Assembly (NCBI GenBank): GCA_030141605.1
Contig: JAQGDQ010000851.1
Span: 1 to 40,000 of the forward strand
Source: Tubiluchus corallicola
Lineage: Eukaryota; Priapulida; Priapulimorpha; Priapulimorphida; Tubiluchidae
Direction: 5' to 3'
Length of the DNA: 40,000 nucleotides
Positions 11,098-20,042 of this stretch are shown one piece after another. Positions within the stretch are counted from its first letter, which is position 1. Each line of letters opens with the position of its first letter. The notes beneath the pieces are model-generated. The model saw nothing but the letters and a program-made list of their open reading frames with translations, did not search any database and was not told the DNA's origin. A program made the position numbers and the translations under genes.

Positions 11098-11522
11098 TTA
11101 ATACACGTATTTCTAGTACCAAATGTAAGAGTACTTTTCTGTACTCAATGTCTTCGTGCTATTTGATTAGGGCTGAGGGTTCACACCCTCGAGTCCCTCG
11201 TCCCAATAACCTGCAGTGTAAAACTAATAGGCTCTTTGTAGGACGATGTAAAAGTGTTCCAGCTAATTCTTTTGATGAAGTTAAAAATTTCATTTCACAC
11301 AGTAAATTTTATTGCTGGGACATTGCCCTTGCTTTGGCAAAACATCAGTTTGACCTCAGGGAGCACTTTTGGCACCGGCACTTAATAATTATTAAAGTTG
11401 ATGGGAAGAAATATCGCAGATGGATGTACGCCGGTGACTTCATGTCTGGCAGAAGTGTAATTTTGGCTATAAATCTTCACCTTGCGTATCTAAGTGCATC
11501 AAATTTTCTGAACGTGAAATAG
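11067..11522 (+). CDS. Unrecognised 151-codon ORF, possible exon or gene relic
   Basis: ATG at 11067, stop at 11520-11522. The first ten codons lie in the right end of the family B1 copy, so this ATG is unlikely to be a native start. From about residue 60 the peptide has mixed, protein-like composition, with basic and aromatic residues spread along it (RRWMYAGDFMSGRS, HFWHRHLIIIKVDGKKY). I see no signal peptide, zinc-finger spacing, reverse transcriptase or transposase motif. A terminal exon of a larger gene, a fragment of an old mobile-element protein, or chance are all possible. No AATAAA lies close downstream. Confidence 0.25.
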   Translation: MCSRYGSFICFNTRISSTKCKSTFLYSMSSCYLIRAEGSHPRVPRPNNLQCKTNRLFVGRCKSVPANSFDEVKNFISHSKFYCWDIALALAKHQFDLREHFWHRHLIIIKVDGKKYRRWMYAGDFMSGRSVILAINLHLAYLSASNFLNVK

Positions 11523-11640
11523 GTATAATTTCATTGTGTGTTGCTCAACCTGTGAGTGGATGGAACTTTATTATGTCTTTGTGTGTGGTGGTGGTTGCAG
11601 TGATAAGTTAACTATTAAGTGTGTCATTGTCCTTTTATAA
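11523..11640. other. Short spacer before the 157-bp satellite
   Basis: GT-rich (TGTGTGTGGTGGTGGTTGC) stretch after the ORF, with no recognisable feature. Confidence 0.4.
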
Positions 11641-12755
11641 TTTAAAACTGGCCACACGACACATTTCTTTGTAAGTAATGGTTAGAATAGGATAGGATAA
11701 TAGAAAAGGGGTAAGACAGAAATGAGGACAGAGTAGGTAAGTAATTTACTGACCAAGAACTATGACTGCACTATGATCAGCATAGATTCACGGAAAATAA
11801 TACATTAAACTGGCCACACGACACATTTCTTTGTAAGTAATGGTTAGAATAGGATAATAGAAAAGGAGTTAGAGAGAAATGAGGACAGAGTAGGTAATTT
11901 ATTTATTGACCAAGAACTATGACTGCACTATGATCAGCATAGATTCACGGAAAATAATACATTAAACTGGCCATACGACACATTTCTTTGTAAGTAATGG
12001 TTAGAATAGGATAATAGAAAAGGGGTAAGACAGAAATGAGGACAGAGTAGGTAAGTTATTTACTGACCAAAAACTATGACTGCACTATGATCAGCATAGA
12101 TTCACGGAAAATAACACATTAAACTGGCCATACGACACATTTCTTTGTAAGTAATGGTTAGAATAGGATAATAGAAAAGGAGTTAGAGAGAAATGAGGAC
12201 AGAGTAGGTAAGTTATTTACTGACCAAAAACTATGACTGCACTATGATCAGCATAGATTCACGGAAAATAATACATTAAACTGGCCATACGACACATTTC
12301 TTTGTAAGTAATGGTTAGAATAGGATAATAGAAAAGGAGTTAGAGAGAAATGAGGACAGAGTAGGTAAGTTATTTATTGACCAAGAACTATGACTGCACT
12401 ATGATCAGCATAGATTCACGGAAAATAACACATTAAACTGGCCACACGACACATTTCTTTGTAAGTAATGGTTAGAATAGGATAATAGAAAAGGTGTAAG
12501 AGAGAAATGAGGACAGAGTAGGTAAGTGATTTATTGACAAAGAACTATTATTGCACTATGATCAGCATATATTCATGGTAAATAATACATTAAACTGTCC
12601 ACACGACACATTTCTTTGTAAGTAATGGTTAGAATAGGATAATAGAAAAGGAGTAAGAGAGAAACGAGGACAGAGTAGGTAAGTTATTTACTGACCAAGA
12701 ACTGTGACTGCACTATGATCAGCATAGATTCACGGAAAATAGCACATTAAGTTGG
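11641..12755. repeat. 157-bp satellite, seven units
   Basis: The landmark ACTG before GCCACACGACACAT starts at 11647, 11809, 11966, 12123, 12280, 12437 and 12594. After a first 162-bp step, caused by a duplicated GGATA word, every step is exactly 157 bp. Units look more than 90% alike by eye. They contain TGACTGCACTATGATCAGCA and GGACAGAGTAGGTAAG. No unit has an open frame of note. The length is close to one nucleosome. Confidence 0.97.
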
Positions 12756-13612
12756 TCCAAAATTTTCTCCAAAACATTTGTACATAGACGATCGCAAAAG
12801 TGCTAAAATTGCATTAAACAGAGGCTAGTATATAATTAATACATTTTACATTATATTATCAGTCCTATAGGAAGAAGTGATTAGTGTGCAAAACATTTAA
12901 GCTACTGATGAATATTGTCCACAACAATTTGGTTGAAGATAGAGCTGATGTATGCCACTTCAATATTTCCTTTTAAATAAACAACTCCATAAACAAGAGC
13001 CCGAGAGAAAAAACTCTATTCATAACCAACTCTTCTGCATCCGTGGTAAAAATACATATGAAACAACAGCACAGCTTTCTGTCGAGGCGACCTGTTTTGA
13101 CTGAATATCTTAATATCTTCATCCGCGCTTTTAATTACTGAGGCAAATATAAAATACGAGAAATATTTTCCAATACAATCTGCAGTGTTTGTTCTTTTTA
13201 TCTCTCCCTCGTTTACTTCAATTGTCTTCAGCTGGTGTTCTAGATGATGGCGTGTTCTGTATCGACTGGAAACCTTTTCATTAATTGTTTCCTTATCAAT
13301 AAACGAGGGGATTCCTCCTCCTCAATCATCTGATTGTCTTTTCTGCCTATAGTTTCTGACAGCCGGATTCATTAGCTGGCTTCGTGCAATTTCAGTGCGC
13401 ACTTTGGCACTTTCTTGTACGCGAACCTCGACCGATTAGCCTTCCCACAGTTCCAGCGACAGCCCAATGCTGTGAAGCAAACTGTACTTCCCTCATGTGT
13501 TCCGGTTCTGCACAAGTACAACAAAAAACTAACTGAGGAAAAACACTCATTATACTGAATTGTTGGCATCCTTCTGTCTCGGAAGACAATGGAGTGTGCG
13601 CCAGGAGCGTCA
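12756..13612. other. Unassigned sequence left of the SINE
   Basis: Moderate complexity. Two overlapping minus-strand ORFs of 65 codons at 13372-13589 are short, contradict each other and match nothing I know. The right part could be the 3' portion of the SINE or of an element it inserted into; I cannot place that end. Confidence 0.35.
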
Positions 13613-14050
13613 GTTATTGATCACATTGATGGAGCTGCAGCGTCATCTGTGGCTGAGCAGTGCGATCCTTGAACCACTGGAATGGCCTCTCCAGGGCGCA
13701 CGCCTGGGCAAGGTGTATGGAGATCCTGAGTTGCCCAAACAACAGGCATCCCTCTCTTCCTCCCTGGTGTAGGCCAAAGGAAAGTGGAGCGATACGTTTG
13801 GCACCAGGTTGGCTGCAGGAGCTGCCGGAGTCAGTGAGCATGCTGCACTGGTCCGCCTTCGGGGCTCCACTCCTGATTTGGAAGGTTTACTCCTCTACAC
13901 ATGGCCGTTGGGTCACTTGAACTCCTCCGCCCTCTAGGCGTTGGCTGCCTGTGCAGCTCCTGCCATCCAAGTCCTAACCAGGCTCTACGTTTCTTAGCTT
14001 CAGTGATCAGACGAGAACCGGTGTTTTCAACGTGATTTGGCCGTAGCGCC
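13613..14050 (-). mobile_element. 5S rRNA-derived SINE (SINE3-like) and GC-rich body
   Basis: A GC-rich island whose minus strand begins with a clear 5S rRNA-like head (14050 down to 13963). An unrelated body follows, to roughly 13613; that end is uncertain. The body has an exact 11-bp inverted pair, GCAGGAGCTGC at 13815-13825 and GCAGCTCCTGC at 13953-13963, which could form a long stem in the RNA. SINEs of this type are copied by the machinery of a partner LINE. Overlapping ORFs on both strands (up to 94 codons) are by-products of the high GC. A lone 5S pseudogene next to another repeat is the alternative. Confidence 0.75.
13963..14050 (-). pseudogene. 5S rRNA-like head with internal RNA polymerase III promoter
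   Basis: Read on the minus strand it runs from CTACGGCCAAATCACGTTG, through AAAACACCGGTTCTCGTCTG, ATCACTGAAGCTAAG and GCCTGGTTAG, to ACTTGGATGG. This corresponds to roughly the first 85 nucleotides of animal 5S rRNA. It covers the A box and intermediate element and the first half of the C box; similarity then stops (CAGGAGCTG instead of the 5S continuation). The 3' third of 5S is absent, so it is not a working rRNA gene. Confidence 0.85.
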
Positions 14051-14292
14051 ACTAGTGTATGTGTAAGTGTAATCACAACAATTGTTGCGCTGAAAATTGA
14101 GCAATGAGAGACCACATATACGATAGCCCTGAAGCTAATAATTTTCTTGTTAAAGGCGTACAGACAGTTTGTGCAAAACGTGAAAGATCACAGCAGCCTC
14201 TGGGCAGCGCAAGCTGTATGTCTTCATCTCAAAGTTTTAGTTTCTTGGTCGAAGAAAGGGATAAGTACTCATAAGCTATTGGACGAGGCAGT
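14051..14292. other. Spacer between the SINE and hAT-like element D1
   Basis: No supported gene. A 76-codon plus-strand ORF (14147-14377) runs into the D1 element and is not convincing. Confidence 0.35.
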
Positions 14293-14707
14293 CAGGGGTA
14301 TCAAGTCGTATACGACGCCCTGGGCTGATAGTCCTGTCCCGCCCGTCTGTATTGTGAATGTATGCTTGCTTATGTAATGAGCAGATTAAACAATTACTTG
14401 TGGTGTATTAGAAACACTATTAACGTAGTTTCTTCGTGTCACTATGAATTCCATGTATTTGCATAGCGCTTATATTCAAGCAGGCTGCGCAACTGCTTGT
14501 TGTGTAATACCTTACACCTGTTCGTTATGTGGCACTTATATAGAAGCTCTGCCCAGTAACTGCCTGTAGTGTGTTATAAAATGTCATGAATATGAAAGTA
14601 TACACATTTTCCGAGAAGAATAATGTTTTTTTTCTAAAATGTGACGTCCCTCAAACTTTGCCGATCTAGGCTATAGCCTAGTTAGTCTATCGGTTAATAG
14701 GCCCCTG
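14293..14707 (+). mobile_element. hAT-like non-autonomous element, family D copy D1 (415 bp)
   Basis: Starts CAGGGGTATCAAGTC and ends in the complement of CAGGGGCCTATTAACC, giving related inverted ends of hAT type. The 8-bp flanks GAGGCAGT (14285-14292) and CAGACAGT (14708-14715) agree at 6 of 8 positions. The interior matches copy D2 in reverse, including AGATTAAACAATTACTTGTG, CAAGCAGGCTGCGCAACTG and TGTGTAATACCTT. No transposase ORF. Some similarity to D2 continues just outside the left end, so the boundary could be a few bases off. Confidence 0.72.
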
Positions 14708-14715
14708 CAGACAGT

Positions 14716-15410
14716 ATAGTGCCTCGTCGTATATTTGTAAAAGTATGTGCTCTTGGCAACTGTCTCCGTCACTAATGACCCCGTCTTGTGGCTGATTGAT
14801 GAGACCTTGAAAGATTTTTCTGCAGTAAAATCGTATCTCGAGTGCGCCACAAGTTTTAGTCTGCAGATTTCGGGGGCGGTTGATGTTGATCCCAACATGC
14901 ATGGTAGTAAATTTTAAAAAATTCCTGCGTATGTGACAAGACTTAGTTTTCCGCTATGCGTACGTGCCATGCGCCACATTTGTGATGCGTTAAGTTATTC
15001 CTGCGCGGAATCCTTGTTTTCAAATGCTCTTGTGTTATAGCACGGAGGATATTCTGCGTAGCCGTTATTGGCTTTGTTTGGCGACTGTTTTCTTAGCTTT
15101 ACTTTCTGTGCTTAAAGTTCTCTGTGATGTTCAAATGCCTCCCGGGCAGAAGCTTGTGTGTTTGGCGTTAAAATTCGTGACCTTCGTCGAGTCATTTCAG
15201 TGTACGAACAGCGCACCAGTGCTGCAGTGTGGGACTTCAGTTGCTGTGAATCCGATTTGGGTTACAGCCCCACCTGTGGGCGCGTAGAAGGGTGAGTAAA
15301 AAGTTCAACTTTAATAACACAATAGCGCCGTCTGCGGTAACAAATTGGCTTACGCTATATGCATGATTTAAAAGAGGCTGATGATGTATGAACCTCTAAT
15401 TAACCAAAAA
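14716..15410. other. Unassigned sequence with a weak small ORF
   Basis: Contains an 87-codon ORF at 15024-15287. Its hydrophobic segment (CLATVFLALLSVLKVLC) is followed by six more Cys-containing positions, and GGTGAGTA, a donor-like sequence, comes just after the stop. I rate it as chance. Nothing else recognised. Confidence 0.3.
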
Positions 15411-15582
15411 CACGCACATGCACACGTGCACGCACACACACACACACGCACACACGCACGCATGCACGCAAACACACGCGCGCGCGCGCACACACGCACG
15501 CACGCAAACACACACGTGCGCGCACACACACGCACGCACGCACGCACACACACACACACACGCACGCACACACACACACACA
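15411..15582. repeat. (CA)n/(CG)n microsatellite
   Basis: CACA and CGCA words with a pure alternating GCGCGCGC core near 15478-15490. Every base continues a purine-pyrimidine alternation for most of its length. ORFs in several frames (Thr-His or Val-Cys repeats) are artefacts. Family B2 begins within six bases of its right end. Confidence 0.96.
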
Positions 15583-15587
15583 GACGA

Positions 15588-15874
15588 TCTTATTGACAAG
15601 ATAAAATAATTTAAACTTTTGCTCGGTTAACGGAGAGCGCGCCACGAATGCTCTGATTACTTTTTCAAACTTCGCGCAATGTTATCTAAACTTGTTTCAA
15701 ATGACCTTCCATTAAAATGGCTGCGCCTAACGATCATCGCGGGAGTTTAAAAAAACATTGTAGTTTTATACAGCGTTCCTGCTAACGCAAGGCCTGTATA
15801 CAATTAGACAGCATGTAAGTGATGTAAAATTTCTAGACGAACCTTTATTTATGAAGAGGGTTTTCTTGTGCTTT
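15588..15874 (+). mobile_element. Family B element, copy B2 (right half)
   Basis: Begins at the part of family B that reads TTATTGACAAGATA and ends GAGGGTTTTCTTGTGC before TTTCG. Shared blocks with B3 include GCGCCACGAATGCTC, AAATGGCTGCG, AACGATCATCGCGGGAGTTTA-like sequence and GCGTTCCTGCTAACGCAA. The left half is missing exactly where the CA/CG array lies. Confidence 0.82.
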
Positions 15875-16307
15875 CGGTTGCATTACATTAAATAGCTGGA
15901 GGCAATTTTGTCTTTGCAGATGCCCAGAACCGAGTGGTCACCCATCCATTTACTGACTAGGTCTGGTCTTCGCTTCCTTCACTTTACTTAATCGTCATTT
16001 AACGAAGAAATTCACAGACATTAACCGAAAAAAGGTGAAAGGTTTTGTCACTGTGATTAAATTCCGTGTGTGTTGGTCATCCTTTCGCAACTCGGTTTCA
16101 CTGCTTCTTGAATGCTTGAAAATTTTAGACGTGTGAACCGGCCCTAGGACTAGCGAAGAAGCCTATGCGAAGCGGCACCATGTGATGTATGTAATGGGGA
16201 ACAATTGTGGGGACTGATTGAAATCACCACAGAAAGGGCTGCCCTCCATGGGGACACAGTGACCAAACGACTAAAGGGCGACCCATTCAAGCCGCCATAG
16301 CAAAAGC
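15875..16307. other. Unassigned sequence between B2 and C1
   Basis: No ORF of note. It may belong to the same composite of element fragments as its neighbours, but I see no second copy in the window. Confidence 0.3.
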
Positions 16308-16591
16308 ATTTAAAGGTATGACCAGGCCTTCAGGGAAATTAGACTTATTTCAATTTTCCGGAAAGATGTCGAAAGAATTTAGTAATAAAAGTGTGATAAG
16401 CGCCTTGTGCAATTAGTCAAATCATGTTAACGTCTGGATGATTCCACGTTTGGACGCTCCCATTTTGAACAGCAATTCTTACACCGATGACGTCATTCAC
16501 CGACTAAATAAAAGTAGCGCACTGTCAGTTTCTGTTAAAAGTTTACTAAGTTTTTGCAAGAAATGAGCTAATTTTGTGATAATTTTGCATG
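16308..16591 (+). mobile_element. Family C element fragment C1
   Basis: Matches 33575-33870 through AAAGTGTGATAAG, TTGGACGCTCCCATTTTGAAC, GATGACGTCATTCA, CTGTCAGTTTC and TTTTGCATGAACA. It may begin at the TTTAAAGG near 16310, similar to the starts of A, B and F, but this end is weak. At 16592 it switches directly to family A sequence. Confidence 0.65.
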
Positions 16592-16974
16592 AACAGCGAG
16601 CCCAAGTATTGGTGACATCACAAACTAACATAATTTTTAACAGCAAAAATATTCCGCGAGCGTGTTTGTGAAAGACAAAAATTGAAGTACGTTGCTACTG
16701 TGAGATATTCAGTGTGTTGTACTAAAACTAGGCAAGTTTTAAGGTAAAAATTCAAATGTCTAACGTTTCCAAAATGCAGGCGCTGGTGCTCGTTTAACTA
16801 TCGAATGGCAAAATGCAGGTAACAGTGAAGAACTAGTGGCGTGAACGTGAAATTGTGTTTGTTCGGTAATAATTCTTTCACGTAAGTCACTCTTGAAAAA
16901 ATAGTATGTTTGCTTTCAATATTTTAAAGAGCAGATTGTTTTGACCTGCAGTTTAAGATTGGCTCCGGTTTTGC
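16592..16974 (+). mobile_element. Family A element, copy A4 (left end missing, internal deletion)
   Basis: Joins family A at GCGAGCCCAAGTATTGGTGA, continues through the TCACAAACTAACATAAT, ATTCCGCGAGCGTG and GTGTTGTACTAAAACTAGG blocks, then skips about 100 bp. It resumes at TTCCAAAATGCAGGCGC and ends CTCCGGTTTTGC before TTAA (16975-16978). Confidence 0.82.
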
Positions 16975-16978
16975 TTAA

Positions 16979-18300
16979 GTTCTCACACAGTTTTGGTTGT
17001 ACTGTTATGTTTCTGAGCATCACTACCAGAGGGCGTAAATGAATATTATTTGCACTCTTAAAATTAAGTGAACAAGCTGGCTTCAACTACTACAGGAATT
17101 CATAGTTGTCAAAGTCACCTAAACGCTGCTAGGCGGTAATAATCTCCCCTTTTTACTGACTCACGTAGTTAAACGTAGCAGTTTATGTAGGTGTTTTTAC
17201 AAAAGGCAATAAGGAAACGGGGTTCATTTTACAAGCACCTACATCATCAAAGTCGAATCAGCATTGCGAAGCACTTCAAAGAATGGCGGCTTCAGACAGG
17301 CATCGACGCTGGCGCCCCAGGTGGTGAAGCTACGAACTCGCCTCAACTGTCGCGCGAAGTGTTTTTGATCTTTCGCGCGGGAAAGACTTGAGAGATTCAA
17401 ATTGCCTTGGGCGTCCTTTCAGGTCTTTACTAAACATCGTCGTGCAATCTTTTTAGAGTATCATAAAGCAAATATTTGCTCTGCATGGATTTCCTATGTC
17501 CTAGGCGTGGCTTCTCTCCTGGTTTCTGAGCGTTTCTTATTTACAGCGTAAGAGTTTTATAAATCGTAGACAGAATGAGCGAGCATGCAAACAAAGTAGT
17601 TAACCAACCAGCCCATAAACCAGCTATCCAACCAATCCGTCAAACAACCAGTCACGCAACTAATCATCAGCCAAGCAGCCGATCAGTTGCGTGTTCTCAC
17701 CATAGGCAATATTTGAAATATAAAACCTGTAAAGGTATTCCGACTGTAAAATGGCTATACCAGGTAAATGCGTTGAATTGTGTTAGAGTTTTATGAATGC
17801 TCTTTCTTTATGGCAAATGCCATGTTTGCAAAGCTACCTTGGAAAATTAGTCCGGAATGCGAAGCATTCGTTTACTTGATTATTAAGTTTTCTACCGCAT
17901 TGCCTGGTCATTGCATTTAGAACGCCATTTAGTATTGCCATAGAATCCATTTTTTCGTTAGAGGTCACTGTTTTGTGACGTCACAATGTGAAAACTGGTT
18001 AAAAACTTGTTACGTGATAAGCAACAACTAGAACACGGCGAAACAGGCTTGTTTATACAATGCCCTCGAGTAACACAAAATAAAAAAAATGACAAGAAAA
18101 ACAAAAACAACTGTATTTAGTAGACGGAAGTGCTTGCCTTTGCTTGTGAGTGCATTAGTGTCAGCACAACAGAACTATAGATGTTCTCAAGCTCCTCCAA
18201 GAAGGGCACTTGAACTGAACAGTTGCCCAATTAAATGTCCCGTAATGAGCAACGTATTTGCTGCATTCACCTAATTAAGTTCACTAAATGTTATTTCTTC
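16979..18300. other. Mostly unique sequence with a decayed AACC repeat
   Basis: About 17595-17690 is a degraded AACC/AACA tetranucleotide repeat, which explains the Asn-Gln-Pro-rich 73-codon ORF there. TGACGTCA lies at 17976-17983. A 66-codon ORF (17191-17391) and a 61-codon ORF (18089-18274) have no recognisable content. Confidence 0.4.
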
Positions 18301-18974
18301 CCATATTAGGAAAGTTTTGCTTAAAAGAAACCAGCAAATTGAACAAATCCAACCATATCGATCGCAAGGCCATTTGAACAGCTCCCTCAAAGTTACCCGA
18401 AGGACTTCAGACTTCTCCAAGCGGGTAAAAAAGAGCGTTCTTTTTTCGAGCGAGTACGCCTGGACGTTTCTATGCGAAGCCTTCAGCTGTGGGAGTTTCA
18501 GAAGCTGCAGGAGCAATATTAATGGGTCGTGGAAGCCTTTGATTGCGTGCCCCACGGATTACTCCAGCAAAGCTGGCTGGCGATTTTTTCCGGGATTAAT
18601 CCAGTGCTATCCTGTCATCGTGCTGGGCGGCTGTTTCTCAAATTATGAAGTTGATCGAGTGATATCTTTAATAAAAAGCGATTATGAGATGATAAAGGCG
18701 AGCCATTTTTCTTCGCATCCAATTTCGCCCGCTGTCGTAAGAATTGTATAACTGCTAACTACCCTAGGAGTTTATCGACATAAATTATAGCTGGATTGAA
18801 ACACTGGATTGCCTGTGTTTGACAAAAGTTAGGGGCTGTTGGCTAATTTACTTCCACAGCAAAGCACACACAAAGTTGTTATGCTCAGCTGTGGTTTGAT
18901 AATTGATTATGCAGGTGTTTGTGCTCCTGCTAATAAGCCTTTTCACAGTTCCGTGATTGATCATTATCATTAAG
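18301..18974. other. Low-repeat, higher-complexity segment
   Basis: A stretch without matches to any repeat in the window. ORFs overlap on both strands (144 codons plus, 94 codons minus), and neither looks like a known protein. Homeodomain-type words (ATAATTGATTATG near 18900, GATTGATCATTATCATTAA near 18957) cluster toward the right end beside the DR1 site. A non-coding regulatory segment is more likely than an exon. Confidence 0.3.
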
Positions 18975-18987
18975 AGGTCAAGGGTCA
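18975..18987 (+). promoter_or_regulatory. Perfect DR1 nuclear-receptor-type site
   Basis: AGGTCA, one spacer base, GGGTCA. This is the direct-repeat-1 arrangement used by RXR/HNF4/COUP-type receptors in animals. Function is inference; it was picked out by eye in a low-repeat context. Confidence 0.4.
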
Positions 18988-19946
18988 AATGTACCAGACA
19001 ACACATTTGTGTGCACTTGACAACACCTCTCAGCCCATGCTGTTGTAATAGTGACAGTTTAACAGGTAACTAGAACCTTACCTAGTTGATTTTTTTCTTA
19101 TTCCCAAGCAAGATCCTACTAGAAAATCACTCAACACACAGACCAAGGCATAATTATATAAAGTCCACATAAAACAACTGAAGTTACTGAACTAATGCAG
19201 CAGTCGGCCTTGGTTTACACAGATGTCACCATGTAGGTAAGACGCATTGCTGTGGTACGGTTTACCTTTAACCTGCAGCAATTGCGCATGTGCACAACGA
19301 AACTGTGAAAAGGCTTATTGATTCCTGAAAAATGATCCAAGCACCTAGGGATGAAGTTCCTGCAAAACGAGGCTAAAGTGTTGTTTAGCAATAACCAAAG
19401 ATGTAGTCGTCTTGAAAATTCCAGAAATGTTGTGTTGAAAATTTTGAAATGAATGTTGCATGCTACCCAGTTCACAGTCGAAGTTGAGCAGTGCTGCATT
19501 TAGTGGGTGAATGGTTAGTTGGCACCTGGATGCCACCTGAGGATGCCCTGCCGTTGCTTGCTCAGTACGCTTTTATTCGCCATACATTACTTTACATCCA
19601 GTCATAGACACCGCTGCTGGTTCTGTGGCTCATTGTGAAGGGTTAAACTTGATAATGAGCGATGTTCTGATCCTGCCACATGCGCTTACGTCAAACAAAC
19701 CCTGTGATTGATTGCTGTATTCTGATTTATGGTGTGCCAAATTGCACTGAAAGAAAAAACAGTCACTGAAAAACTGTTTCTAGTAATAGAGCAGGTGAGT
19801 GGATATGATTGTTAATAACGAGGCTAAAGTATGTCCTTCGTCTTGGCTCCTGGAGTTCTTTTAGCCGAAAAGATTCGGCAATGGTGTCTTGTCCACATTG
19901 GGATGTACGTACATCCTCCATCAAAGAGGTGAATAGCTGGGGATGT
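18988..19946. other. Unassigned unique sequence
   Basis: Two overlapping minus-strand ORFs (94 and 63 codons, 19215-19536) are in conflicting frames and not convincing. No repeat matches. Confidence 0.35.
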
Positions 19947-20042
19947 GAGAGGTTGCATGCTTTTAGTAACCAGACCCTATTTTTCTTAACTGTTTTCTGA
20001 GAGGCTGTGTGCTTTTAGTAACCAGTCCCTGTTTTGACTAAC
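19947..20042. repeat. 52-bp imperfect tandem duplication
   Basis: GAGAGGTTGCATGCTTTTAG at 19947 recurs as GAGAGGCTGTGTGCTTTTAG at 19999, followed in both by TAACCAG, CCCT and a TAACT end. Two copies, about 85% alike by eye. Confidence 0.85.

Noticed and set aside
13372-14115. Overlapping ORFs on both strands around the SINE
   Set aside because: The 5S-like head and GC-rich SINE body explain the open frames; frames conflict and no protein motif is present.
15024-15287. 87-codon ORF with a hydrophobic segment and a donor-like GGTGAGTA after it
   Set aside because: Tempting as a small secreted protein, but the hydrophobic stretch is not N-terminal in a standard way, and there is no promoter, homologue or second exon that I can see.
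15368-15645. Cys-Val and His-Thr ORFs
   Set aside because: CA/CG dinucleotide array read in different frames.
17575-17796. 73-codon Asn-Gln-Pro-rich ORF
   Set aside because: Lies on a decayed AACC repeat.
18271-18751. 144-codon plus-strand ORF and 94-codon minus-strand ORF
   Set aside because: They overlap in opposite strands, neither resembles a known protein, and no splice or start support is visible.
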